A stretch of 64,000 bases of DNA from CAIWHR01 sp963724975. Its GTDB lineage: Bacteria > Pseudomonadota > Gammaproteobacteria > Burkholderiales > Casimicrobiaceae. Positions 32,672 through 41,199 of this stretch are shown here, in pieces. The stretch's first letter is position 1. Every line of letters begins with the position of its first letter. The notes beneath the pieces were generated by a model. That model saw nothing but the letters and a program-made list of their open reading frames with translations. It had not been told where the DNA came from and did no database searches. A program made the translations under genes and the position numbers. Where the stretch lies: the NCBI GenBank assembly GCA_963724975.1, contig CAVRXB010000005.1, forward strand, positions 248,001 through 312,000, given 5' to 3'.

Positions 32672-34723
32672 ATGAAGCCCTCTGTCCTCCTTGTCTGTTG
32701 CGCAAGCACGCTTGCTGCGCCGACCTTCGCTGCCGATCCGCCCCCATCGGTAGCCTCGCCCCCGATGCTGCAATCGGGCATCGAAAAGCAATACTTCGAT
32801 CCCGGCGTCCGCGCCGGCGACGACTTCTACACCCATGTCAACGGCAAATGGCTTGCGGCGACGACGATTCCTCCCGACAAGTCGAGCTGGGGTCCCGTCG
32901 GCATCCTTCGGCAGGAGTCGCAGGAGCAACAGCGCGCGATCATCGAGGAGGCCGCGGCGTCGCCGACGGCCGGCAGCGCCGAGGCGCGCAAGGTCGGCGA
33001 CCTCTATCGCAGCTTCATGGACGAAGCGCGCATCGAGACGCTCGGTCTCAAACCGCTCGCCGCCGAATTTGCGGCGATCGACGCCGTGAAGGACAAGGCC
33101 GAGCTCCCTGCACTCATCGCGCACCTGCAACAGATTGGCGTCACCACTCCCTTCGACCTCGATATCCTCCAGGACAAGCGCAATTCGACCGTCTACATCG
33201 CGTACCTGTCGCAATCGGGTCTCGGCCTTCCCGACCGCGACTACTACGTCGACGACAGCGATGCCCGGCTTGTCGGCATCCGGAAGAAATATGGCGAGCA
33301 CACCGAGAAGATGCTGGCGATGGCCGGCAGCAAGAACGCGAAGCAGGAGGCCGCCGACATCCTCGCGTTGGAAACCGAGATTGCGCGGGTCCACTGGACC
33401 AAGGTCGAGTCGCGCGACCCGGTGAAGACATACGAAAAAGTCGCACTCAAGGACTTACCGGGAACCGCTCCGGGCTTCGGGTGGAAGGATTACCTGGACG
33501 CGGTCGGCGTCGCCGGGAAGATCCCCGATCTCGTCCTCTACCAGGCAAGCTATCTGCGAAACTTCGCTGCGCTCTTCGCGAAGACGCCGCTTTCCACATG
33601 GAAGACCTACCTCAGGTGGGCGGTGTTGCGGGACTATGCGCGATTCCTCGACAAGCAGTACGTCGACGAGCGGTTCGCGTTCTACGGCACCACGCTGTCC
33701 GGCATCCCGGAGAATCGTCCCCGTTGGCAGCGCGGCGTGGGGCTCGTCGACGAGTCGATCGGCGAAGCTCTGGGGCGGGTCTATGTCGACAAGCATTTCC
33801 CGCCTTCCAGCAAGGCGCGGATGGAAAAACTCGTCGCCAACCTGCTCGTCACCTACAGGCAGAGCATTGACACCCTCGACTGGATGGGACCGCAGACGAA
33901 GAAGGAAGCGCAAGCCAAGCTCGCGAAAATCACGCCAAAGATCGGCTACCCCGCGAAATGGCGCGATTACTCGAAGCTCGTCATCGCCCCGGACGATCTC
34001 GTGGGCAACGTGATGCGATCACGCCGCTTCGAGTTCGACCGGAACATCGGCAAGCTGGGCAAGCCGATCGACCGCGACGAATGGTTCATGACGCCACAAA
34101 CGGTCAATGCCTATTACAACCCGTTCATGAACGAGATCGTGTTCCCGGCGGCGTTTCTTCAACCACCGTATTTCAATCCGGCTGCCGATGACGCAGCCAA
34201 CTATGGCGGCGCCGGCGCGACGATCGGACACGAGATCAGCCATGGATTCGACGATTCGGGCAGCCAGTTCGACGGCGACGGAAACCTGCGCGACTGGTGG
34301 ACCGCGGAGGACCACAAGCGCTTCGAGGAGAAGACCAAGGCACTCGTCGCGCAGTTCGACGCCTACAGCCCCGTACCCGGCTATTTCGTCAACGGCAAGC
34401 TCACGCTCGGCGAGAACATCGCCGATCTGTCGGGGCTCGCGATCGCATACAAGGCCTATCGGTTGTCGCTCGGCGGGAAGGAAGCTCCCGCCATCGATGG
34501 CATGACCGGCGACGAGCGCTTCTTCCTGAGCTACGCGCAAGGCGAGCGCGACAAGACGCGCGAAGAGCAGCAGATCGTCTACCTCAAGTCCGATCCGCAT
34601 TCGCCCGATCAGTTCCGCGCGAACGGACCGCTGTCGAATCTCGATGCGTTCTACAAGACGTTCAATATCAAGGAGGGCGACAAGATGTACCGGCCTCCGA
34701 ACGAGAGAGTCTCGATTTGGTAG
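32672..34723 (+). CDS. M13-family (neprilysin/PepO-like) zinc metallopeptidase, exported
   Basis: The ATG at 32672, with GGAG upstream, gives 683 aa with a signal peptide (MKPSVLLVCCASTLAAPTFA). M13 features: N-terminal DFYTHVNGKWLA, later NAYYNPFMNEIVFPAAFLQ, the zinc site GATIGHEISHGFDDSG (HExxH), then GENIADLSGLAIAYKAY containing the third ligand Glu. The C-terminal YRPPNERVSIW is typical (usual CxxW replaced). Likely degrades peptides in the periplasm. A second peptidase gene follows 21 bp downstream. Confidence 0.93.
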   Translation: MKPSVLLVCCASTLAAPTFAADPPPSVASPPMLQSGIEKQYFDPGVRAGDDFYTHVNGKWLAATTIPPDKSSWGPVGILRQESQEQQRAIIEEAAASPTAGSAEARKVGDLYRSFMDEARIETLGLKPLAAEFAAIDAVKDKAELPALIAHLQQIGVTTPFDLDILQDKRNSTVYIAYLSQSGLGLPDRDYYVDDSDARLVGIRKKYGEHTEKMLAMAGSKNAKQEAADILALETEIARVHWTKVESRDPVKTYEKVALKDLPGTAPGFGWKDYLDAVGVAGKIPDLVLYQASYLRNFAALFAKTPLSTWKTYLRWAVLRDYARFLDKQYVDERFAFYGTTLSGIPENRPRWQRGVGLVDESIGEALGRVYVDKHFPPSSKARMEKLVANLLVTYRQSIDTLDWMGPQTKKEAQAKLAKITPKIGYPAKWRDYSKLVIAPDDLVGNVMRSRRFEFDRNIGKLGKPIDRDEWFMTPQTVNAYYNPFMNEIVFPAAFLQPPYFNPAADDAANYGGAGATIGHEISHGFDDSGSQFDGDGNLRDWWTAEDHKRFEEKTKALVAQFDAYSPVPGYFVNGKLTLGENIADLSGLAIAYKAYRLSLGGKEAPAIDGMTGDERFFLSYAQGERDKTREEQQIVYLKSDPHSPDQFRANGPLSNLDAFYKTFNIKEGDKMYRPPNERVSIW

Positions 34724-34744
34724 CTTTAATAATGGAGATCCGAG

Positions 34745-36922
34745 ATGCCCTTCAAACCTGATTTCATCGCCGGTCCTGCAGCAATTATTGCGAGCGTCGC
34801 AGCCGCCATGGTCTTCGCGCAGCCGGTGCCGCCGGTCGCCCCCATGAAGCCCGTCATGGACACCTATTTCGGCGTCTCGGTGACAGATCCGTATCGTTAC
34901 ATGGAGAACATGAAGGATTCGGAGGTCGCGGCGTGGATAAAGGCGCAGGCCGATTACACTCATTCCGTGCTGTCGAAAATTCCCGGCCGCGCGGAACTGT
35001 ACAAAGAGGTCGAGGTTCGCGGCAACGCGGCATCGGCTCGGGTATACGACGTTCAGGTCGTCGGGACGAAGGTCTATTACCAGAAGCGGCGCGCCGACGA
35101 GAACATCGGCAAGCTCTACGTGCGTGACGGTTTCGGCGGCGCGGAGAGACTGCTCGTCGATCCCGAAACCGTGAAGTCGGCCGATGGCAAGCACAGCGCG
35201 ATCGACTGGTTCGTTCCGTCGCCCGACAACACGTATCTGGGCTACGGGATGTCACCCGGCGGTTCCGAGGAAAGCGTGCTTCATATCATCGATGTCGCTA
35301 CCGGAAAGCCGACCGGCGATGTGATCGATCGCGCCAATTTCGGCAATCCGTCCTGGATCGACGGCAACCGGTTCCTTTACAACCGCCTGCAAAAACTGTC
35401 GGAAGGCGCACCGCCGACCGACAAATATCAAAACTCACGTGTCTACGTCCACCAGATGGGCGATGACCCGGACAAGGATTCCGTCCTGATCGGTGTCGGC
35501 GTATCCGCCGCGGTCGCGCTCGAGCCTGCGGACATTACGGTCGCCTACAAGCCCCTCGGCTCCGATTACGTGATCGTGCAGGCGTTCAACGGAACGCAGC
35601 GTGAACTCAGGCTTTGGACCGCGCCCGTCGCCAGTTTGAACGGCGACAGGACGCCGTGGGTCAAGGTTGCGGGATTCGAGGACGAAGTCACCGATCTCAC
35701 GATCAGCGGCGAAATGGCCTACCTGATGACGCACAAGGGAACCCCGCGCTTCAAGGTGCTGCAGACGTCGCTCGCCAAGCCGGATTTCGCCAAGGCCGGA
35801 ACGGTGATCGCGCCTGGCGAGGCCGTTGTTACCGGCGTCGGCGCTGCAAAAGATGCGCTTTACGTGCGCAAGATGAACGGCGGGAATAGCGAGCTTTTCC
35901 GGCTCGAATATGCGCAGGGCGCGAAGCCGCAGCAGATCGCATTGCCGTTTGTCGGCGATATCGAAGGCCTCGCTCTCGATCCTCGCGTGCCGGGCATCGT
36001 CTTCAATCTCGGCGGGTGGGTCCGGTTCGGCAGCTACTACGCGTACGACCCGAAGTCGGGAAAGGTCACCGATACGCGGTTGCAACCGCAGGGCAAGTAC
36101 GACAATCCGACCAATCTCGTCGCAACCGATGTCAAGGCAAAAGCTCCCGATGGCACGATGATTCCGATGTCGATCATGCACAAGAAAGGAATGAAACTCG
36201 ACGGCACGAATCCAACGATCCTCTATGGCTACGGTGCGTACGGGATTCCACAGTCGCCGTTCTTCCGCCCGACGTGGTTGCCGTGGTTCGATCGCGGCGG
36301 CGTACTCGCGGTCGCGCACGTCCGTGGCGGGGGCGAGTACGGCGAGGAATGGTACAAGGCCGGCTACAAGGCGACCAAGCCCAACACCTGGCGCGATGCC
36401 ATCGCGTGCGCGGAATGGCTCATTGCGAACAAGTACACGTCGCCCGCGAGGCTGTCGATCATGGGCGGCAGCGCCGGCGGCATCTTCGTCGGCCGCTCGA
36501 TCACCGAACGGCCCGAACTCTTCGGTGCTGCGGTCGATGCGGTGCCCGTGTCCGATACTCTTCGGTTCGAGTCCACGGCCAATGGGATACCGAACATTCC
36601 GGAATTCGGGACCGTCAAGACCGAGGAAGGATTCAAGGCGCTTTATGCGATGAGCCCGTACGCCTGGGTCAAGAACGGCGACAAATATCCGGCCGTGCTG
36701 CTCACTACGGGATTCAACGACCCGCGCGTCGATGCGTGGCAGGCGGGCAAGATGGCCGCGCGGTTGCAGGCGGCCACGTCCAGCGGCAAGCCGATCCTTC
36801 TGCGCATCGACTACGATGCGGGGCACGGCTTTGGCTCGACCAAGAAATCGCAATACGAGGAGCGCGCCGACGTGTTCGCGTTCCTGCTGTGGCAGGCGGG
36901 CATGAAGGGCTTTCAGCCCTGA
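34745..36922 (+). CDS. Prolyl oligopeptidase family (S9A) serine peptidase, exported
   Basis: The ORF gives 725 aa with a signal-like N-terminus (AAIIASVAAAMVFAQ) and the S9A start DPYRYMENMKDSEVAAWIKAQ. A seven-bladed propeller region (about residues 80-430) precedes the alpha/beta-hydrolase domain: the GGxYGEEW-like segment RGGGEYGEEWYKAGY, nucleophile in MGGSAGGIFVGRSITE, and the catalytic His in DYDAGHGFGS. It cleaves short peptides after proline. It is transcribed with the M13 peptidase gene (GGAG ribosome site in the 21-bp gap). Confidence 0.93.
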   Translation: MPFKPDFIAGPAAIIASVAAAMVFAQPVPPVAPMKPVMDTYFGVSVTDPYRYMENMKDSEVAAWIKAQADYTHSVLSKIPGRAELYKEVEVRGNAASARVYDVQVVGTKVYYQKRRADENIGKLYVRDGFGGAERLLVDPETVKSADGKHSAIDWFVPSPDNTYLGYGMSPGGSEESVLHIIDVATGKPTGDVIDRANFGNPSWIDGNRFLYNRLQKLSEGAPPTDKYQNSRVYVHQMGDDPDKDSVLIGVGVSAAVALEPADITVAYKPLGSDYVIVQAFNGTQRELRLWTAPVASLNGDRTPWVKVAGFEDEVTDLTISGEMAYLMTHKGTPRFKVLQTSLAKPDFAKAGTVIAPGEAVVTGVGAAKDALYVRKMNGGNSELFRLEYAQGAKPQQIALPFVGDIEGLALDPRVPGIVFNLGGWVRFGSYYAYDPKSGKVTDTRLQPQGKYDNPTNLVATDVKAKAPDGTMIPMSIMHKKGMKLDGTNPTILYGYGAYGIPQSPFFRPTWLPWFDRGGVLAVAHVRGGGEYGEEWYKAGYKATKPNTWRDAIACAEWLIANKYTSPARLSIMGGSAGGIFVGRSITERPELFGAAVDAVPVSDTLRFESTANGIPNIPEFGTVKTEEGFKALYAMSPYAWVKNGDKYPAVLLTTGFNDPRVDAWQAGKMAARLQAATSSGKPILLRIDYDAGHGFGSTKKSQYEERADVFAFLLWQAGMKGFQP

Positions 36923-36944
36923 ATCGCGTGCGCCAACCCGGGGC

Positions 36945-37955
36945 CTAGCCGACGATCCGATACGCGTGGTGGACGCGGCGGTCGCGGAAGTCCTCCGGCA
37001 GCGTTCGCGCGCTGATCTCCATGCACGCGGGATCGGACGCCAGCGCCAGGTCGAGACGAAACGTGCGCAGATTGGTCGAGAAGTAAAGCTCGCCGCCGGG
37101 CGCGAGCAGCCCGCGCACCGATGCGACGAGCGCCGCGTGGTCGCGCTGGATGTCGAGCGCGCCCGCCATCGCCTTCGACGTGGAGAACGCCGGCGGATCG
37201 AGCACGATCAGCTCATAGCGCCTTCGCTCGGCGTGCGCGATGTCGAGCCAGCGCACGACGTCGGCGCGGATCAGCTGGTGCCGTCGCGCGTCGATGCCAT
37301 TGGCCGCGAAATTGCGCGCTGCCCAGTCGAGATAGGTGTTCGACAGATCTACCGATTGTGACGCGATCGCGCCGCCCGCCGCTGCGTACACGGTGAAGCT
37401 CCCGGTATACGCGAACAGGTTGAGCATCCGCCGGCCCTGCGCTCGCTCGCGCACGATCGCACGCAGCGCTCGATGATCGAGAAAAAGGCCGGTGTCGAGA
37501 TACGCGTCGAGATTGACGAAGAAGCGCAGTCCCGATTCGACGATGGCGAACTCTCTGCCCCGCACGCCGGTCGGCTCGTGCTGCAGGCCGGCGCGGCGCC
37601 TCCTGCGCACCTTGGCGACAATCGCGTCGGGCGGCAGTTGGAGCACCTCTGCCGCCGTCGCCCCCGCTGCGGCGAGCCACGCGTCGTGCTCCGCGTCGCT
37701 CTGCTCCCAGCCGGTGTCGATTTCCTGCAGATGAACGCGCACGCCGAGCGCCGGCTCCTCCGCCACATAACAGTCGATCGCCAGCGGGAATTCCGGCAGA
37801 TCGCGGTCGTAGACGCGGTAAGCGCCGTACCCGTGGCGGCGCGCCCAGCGGCTCCAGTGCTTGGCGTTTTTCGACAGGCGATTCGCGAACGCGACGATCG
37901 CGTCCGCGTGCGGCACGCTCCGCGTGCCGGTTTGGCGTGACCGCACGGAGCGCAT
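36945..37955 (-). CDS. RlmK-like rRNA methyltransferase (class I SAM-dependent)
   Basis: The ATG at 37953-37955 gives 336 aa. The N-terminal part matches the C-terminal RlmK half of RlmKL (FANRLSKNAKHWSRWARRHG, YRVYDRDLPEFPLAIDCY). The Rossmann MTase core follows: FLDHRALRAIV, RMLNLFAYTGSFTVYAAAGG (motif I), SVDLSNTYLDWA, and the catalytic LIVLDPPAFSTSK. RlmK methylates 23S rRNA guanosine N7. Here it is not fused to RlmL. The upstream extension overlaps ndh and is not used. Confidence 0.85.
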   Translation of the reverse strand: MRSVRSRQTGTRSVPHADAIVAFANRLSKNAKHWSRWARRHGYGAYRVYDRDLPEFPLAIDCYVAEEPALGVRVHLQEIDTGWEQSDAEHDAWLAAAGATAAEVLQLPPDAIVAKVRRRRRAGLQHEPTGVRGREFAIVESGLRFFVNLDAYLDTGLFLDHRALRAIVRERAQGRRMLNLFAYTGSFTVYAAAGGAIASQSVDLSNTYLDWAARNFAANGIDARRHQLIRADVVRWLDIAHAERRRYELIVLDPPAFSTSKAMAGALDIQRDHAALVASVRGLLAPGGELYFSTNLRTFRLDLALASDPACMEISARTLPEDFRDRRVHHAYRIVG

Positions 37956-37963
37956 CGATCCGC

Positions 37964-39298
37964 TCAGTGCAGCTTGACGCGCGGTTCGAGGCGGTGCCGC
38001 ACGAGGCGGCTCAGCGTGTCGATGGCGACCCGTACCCAGCCCAGGATCGCCACCTGGTGCATCTTGTAGAGCGACGCATACATCCAGCGCGCGATCAGGC
38101 CCTGCACGAAAATGTTGCCGCCGATCAGCCGTCCCATCAGGTTGCCTACCGCGGAGAGGTGGCCGAGCGAGACCAGCGATCCGAAGTCGGAGAAATGGAA
38201 TTCCGGCAGCGGCGCTCCCGCGAGCCGGGCGCGCATGGTCTTCACGAGCAGCGACGCCTGTTGATGGGCGACTTGCGCGCGTGGCGGCAGGATCGCGTCT
38301 TCCTTGCCGGACTCCGGCCAGGGGCACGCAGCGCAATCCCCCAGCGCGAAAATGTCCGGATCGCGCGTGGATTGGAGCGTTGTGGTGACGACAAGCTGGT
38401 GCGCGCGATTGACTTCGAGACCGTCGAGGTTCGCGAGGACGGCCGGCGCCTCGATGCCCGCGGCCCAGACGACGAGATCCGCGTGCAGCACGACGCCCGA
38501 CGCCGTGTGAACGCTCTCCGCATCGACCTCGACGACCCGCTCGCCGGTGCGTACTGAGACCGTGAGCTTGCCCAGAAGCCCGGTAGCTGCCTTCGCGATC
38601 TCCTCGGACAGTGGTGGCAGGATTCGCGGCGCGGCTTCGAGAATCGTGAGCCTTATGTCGCGCTCCGGTTTCAGGTAATCGAGTCCATAGCTCGCGAAGG
38701 CGCGCGTGCAATTTCTGATTTCCGCGGCAAGCTCCACGCCCGTCGCACCGGCGCCGATGATCACGATGTCGACGGCCGCCGATTCGCCGCGCGACGCGCG
38801 GCCCTCGGCCCGCACGCAGGCCGCAACGAGGCGCCGATGGAAGCGCTCGGCATCGACCGCCGTGTCGAGCGAGATCGCGTGCTGCGCCACACCAGGCACG
38901 CCGAAGTCGTTGCCGACACTCCCGACGCAGAAAATGAGCGTGTCGTACGGCAGCACGCCAGCCGGAAGAATTTCTTCGCCGTCGTCATCGAGCACCGCGG
39001 CAAGTTGCACTTCGCGGCGCGCGCGATCGAGCCCGGTCACCGCGCCGAAGCGGAAGCGAAAATGGTGCCAATACGCTATCAGGAAATAGTCGACGCTGTG
39101 CAAATCGGCATCCATCCGGCCCGCCGCAACCTCGTGCAGCAGCGGCTTCCACAAATGCGTCTGGAAGCGGTCGACGAGCGTAACGATCGCACGTCCGCGG
39201 CGACCGAGCGTATCGCCAAGTCTCGCCGCGAGCGGAAGGCCGGCAGCGCCGCCGCCGACGATGACGATTCGATGGGGTATGGGTTCTGGCGGTCTCAT
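37964..39298 (-). CDS. ndh: Type II NADH dehydrogenase (NDH-2)
   Basis: The ORF gives 444 aa. FAD-binding GxGxxG at the start (RIVIVGGGAAGLPLAARLG), NADH-binding IVIIGAGATGVELAAEI (about residue 175), and the C-terminal FAD loop DIFALGDCAACP. The LWKPLLHEVAAG segment and a hydrophobic C-terminal amphipathic region (FVQGLIARWMYASLYKMHQ) indicate peripheral membrane NDH-2. It passes electrons from NADH to quinone without proton pumping. It lies 8 bp upstream of the RlmK-like gene. Confidence 0.92.
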   Translation of the reverse strand: MRPPEPIPHRIVIVGGGAAGLPLAARLGDTLGRRGRAIVTLVDRFQTHLWKPLLHEVAAGRMDADLHSVDYFLIAYWHHFRFRFGAVTGLDRARREVQLAAVLDDDGEEILPAGVLPYDTLIFCVGSVGNDFGVPGVAQHAISLDTAVDAERFHRRLVAACVRAEGRASRGESAAVDIVIIGAGATGVELAAEIRNCTRAFASYGLDYLKPERDIRLTILEAAPRILPPLSEEIAKAATGLLGKLTVSVRTGERVVEVDAESVHTASGVVLHADLVVWAAGIEAPAVLANLDGLEVNRAHQLVVTTTLQSTRDPDIFALGDCAACPWPESGKEDAILPPRAQVAHQQASLLVKTMRARLAGAPLPEFHFSDFGSLVSLGHLSAVGNLMGRLIGGNIFVQGLIARWMYASLYKMHQVAILGWVRVAIDTLSRLVRHRLEPRVKLH

Positions 39299-39317
39299 CG
39301 TTCTTTAGATCGGGGCA

Positions 39318-41106
39318 TCAGTCTCCCCTCGCAATGCCTTCGCGGCGCGGATCGGCCCCGCCGATCCAGCCATCCTTCGTGCGCACGATCGCTTGCGATC
39401 CGCTGGTTTGGCTCATCACGACCGTCTCGTGGCCCAGCGCGCGCAGTCGCGGTTCGTGTCGCGCGACCGCAGTCCCCGCTTCGAGTTCCGTCGGCCCGTT
39501 GCGGCTGCCGAAATTGGGCAGCGCGACCGCTGCCTGTGGATCGAGTCCCCAGTCCAGCACGCCGATGAGCGTCTTGGCAACGTAGTTGACGATTGCGGGT
39601 CCACCCGCCGAACCGGCCACCATGAAGACGCGGCCCGCGCCATCGTAGACAATCGTCGGCGCCATCGACGAGCGCGGCCGTTTTCCGGCCTCGACGCGGT
39701 TGGCGACCGGCGCCCCGTTGGCGGACGGAACGAACGAAAAATCGGTGAGCTCGTTGTTGAGCAGAAAGCCGCCGGCGGTCATCAAGCGGCTGCCGAACGC
39801 ATTCTCGATGGTCGTTGTCATCGCGACCGCATTCCCGTCGCGGTCGACGATCGAGATGTGCGACGTCGACGGCAGCTCGAGCGCGGCGTTCTTTCCCCGC
39901 GCTGCTTTGCGCGCACTCTCCGGTGCGGGCGGATTTCCGGGAAGCGCTGTGCCGAGGCTTGCGCCGGTTCGTATCAATTGCGAGCGCTCGCGAAGATAGA
40001 GACGATCAAGCAGGCCCGCGGGCGGCGCGACAAAATCCGGGTCCGCCATGTACATGTCGCGGTCCGCGTAAGCAAGACGCCCCGCCTCGCTGATGAAATG
40101 CACGCTCCAGAACGAAGCCGGCCCCATCGACGCGAGGTCGTAGGGCTCGAGCATGCCGAGCATCTGCAGCACGGTAGCGCCGCCCGAGGAAGGCAGCGGC
40201 ATCCCGCAGATTCGATACGCTCGGTACACACCGCACTCGGGTGAGCGAACCTTGACCCGGTAATTCGCGAGATCCGCGAGCGTCAGATCGCCCGGGTTCG
40301 ATGCGAACGAGTTTGCAGTCGCAACGATGTCGCCCGCTATTTCTCCATGATAGAACGCGTTCGCGCCGCCGGCGGCAATCGCGCGCAGCGTGCGCGCGAA
40401 CGCCGGATTCCGCAGAATCGTTCCGATCGCGCGGGGGCGTCCGTCCGATTCGAGAAAATAGGCGCGCACCCGCGGCTGCACGAAATGTCTTTCCACCGCG
40501 AGCAATTTTGCAAGCCGCGGCGAAATTGCAAACCCCTGTTCGGATAGCGCAATCGCCGGGGCGAACAGCGCTGGCCCACGGCAATCGCCCATGCCGGCGA
40601 TGCGCTTCTGCGAGCAGCGCGACGACGCCCGGCACGCCGACCGATCGTCCTCCGATGATGGCATCGAAAAAAAACATCGGCTTTCCGTCGGCGCCGAGGA
40701 AGCGGTCGGGACGGGCCGCTGCCGGAGCGGTCTCGCGGCCATCGTAAGCGACGAGGCGATTCCGCTTGCCGTCGTGGACCAGCATGAAGGCGCCGCCGCC
40801 GATGCCGCTCGACTGCGGCTCGACGAGGTTCAACACGAGCTGAACGGCAATGGCGGCGTCGACTGCGGTGCCGCCCTGCTTCAGGATCCGGTATCCCGCT
40901 TCGACCGCAAGCGGGTTCGCGGCCGCGACCATGAAGCGGCGGCTCGTCACCGGCGGTTTGTCGGTCCAGCCGGATGCGCTCTCGGGCGGCTCGTCCTGCG
41001 CACGACCGCACGGGATCACCGCGATCAGCGCGACAGCCAGGAACGTGCTTCGAAAAGCGCAACGGATCCGACGCTGCACGACGGTGGACTCCTTCGACAA
41101 CGACAT
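39318..41106 (-). CDS. ggt: Gamma-glutamyltransferase, frameshifted
   Basis: Start ATG 41104-41106. The N-terminal frame carries a signal peptide (RSTFLAVALIAVIPCGRAQ) and the conserved AANPLAVEAGYRILKQGGTA, GIGGGAFMLVHDG and YDGRETAPAAA. The C-terminal frame (39318-40742) has ALFAPAIALSEQGF, MPLPSSGGATVLQML and the autoprocessing site LPSTSHISIVDRDGNAV (catalytic Thr), then AGKRPRSSMAPTIV. An indel at about 40570 joins them into about 590 aa. The enzyme is a periplasmic N-terminal nucleophile hydrolase that splits glutathione. Confidence 0.9.
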
Positions 41107-41149
41107 TGTATGTCACGTCATCAGCGCATTTGTTGCGAGCGCCGGTCAG

Positions 41150-41176
41150 AAAAAAGCCGGCCTTTGCAGGCCGGCT
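41150..41176 (-). terminator. Rho-independent terminator of hppA
   Basis: AGCCGGCC (41155-41162), a six-base loop, GGCCGGCT (41169-41176). On the minus strand it is followed by TTTTTT. It lies 24 bp after the hppA stop. Confidence 0.88.
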
Positions 41177-41199
41177 ATTTCGCTCGAACGTAATGCACT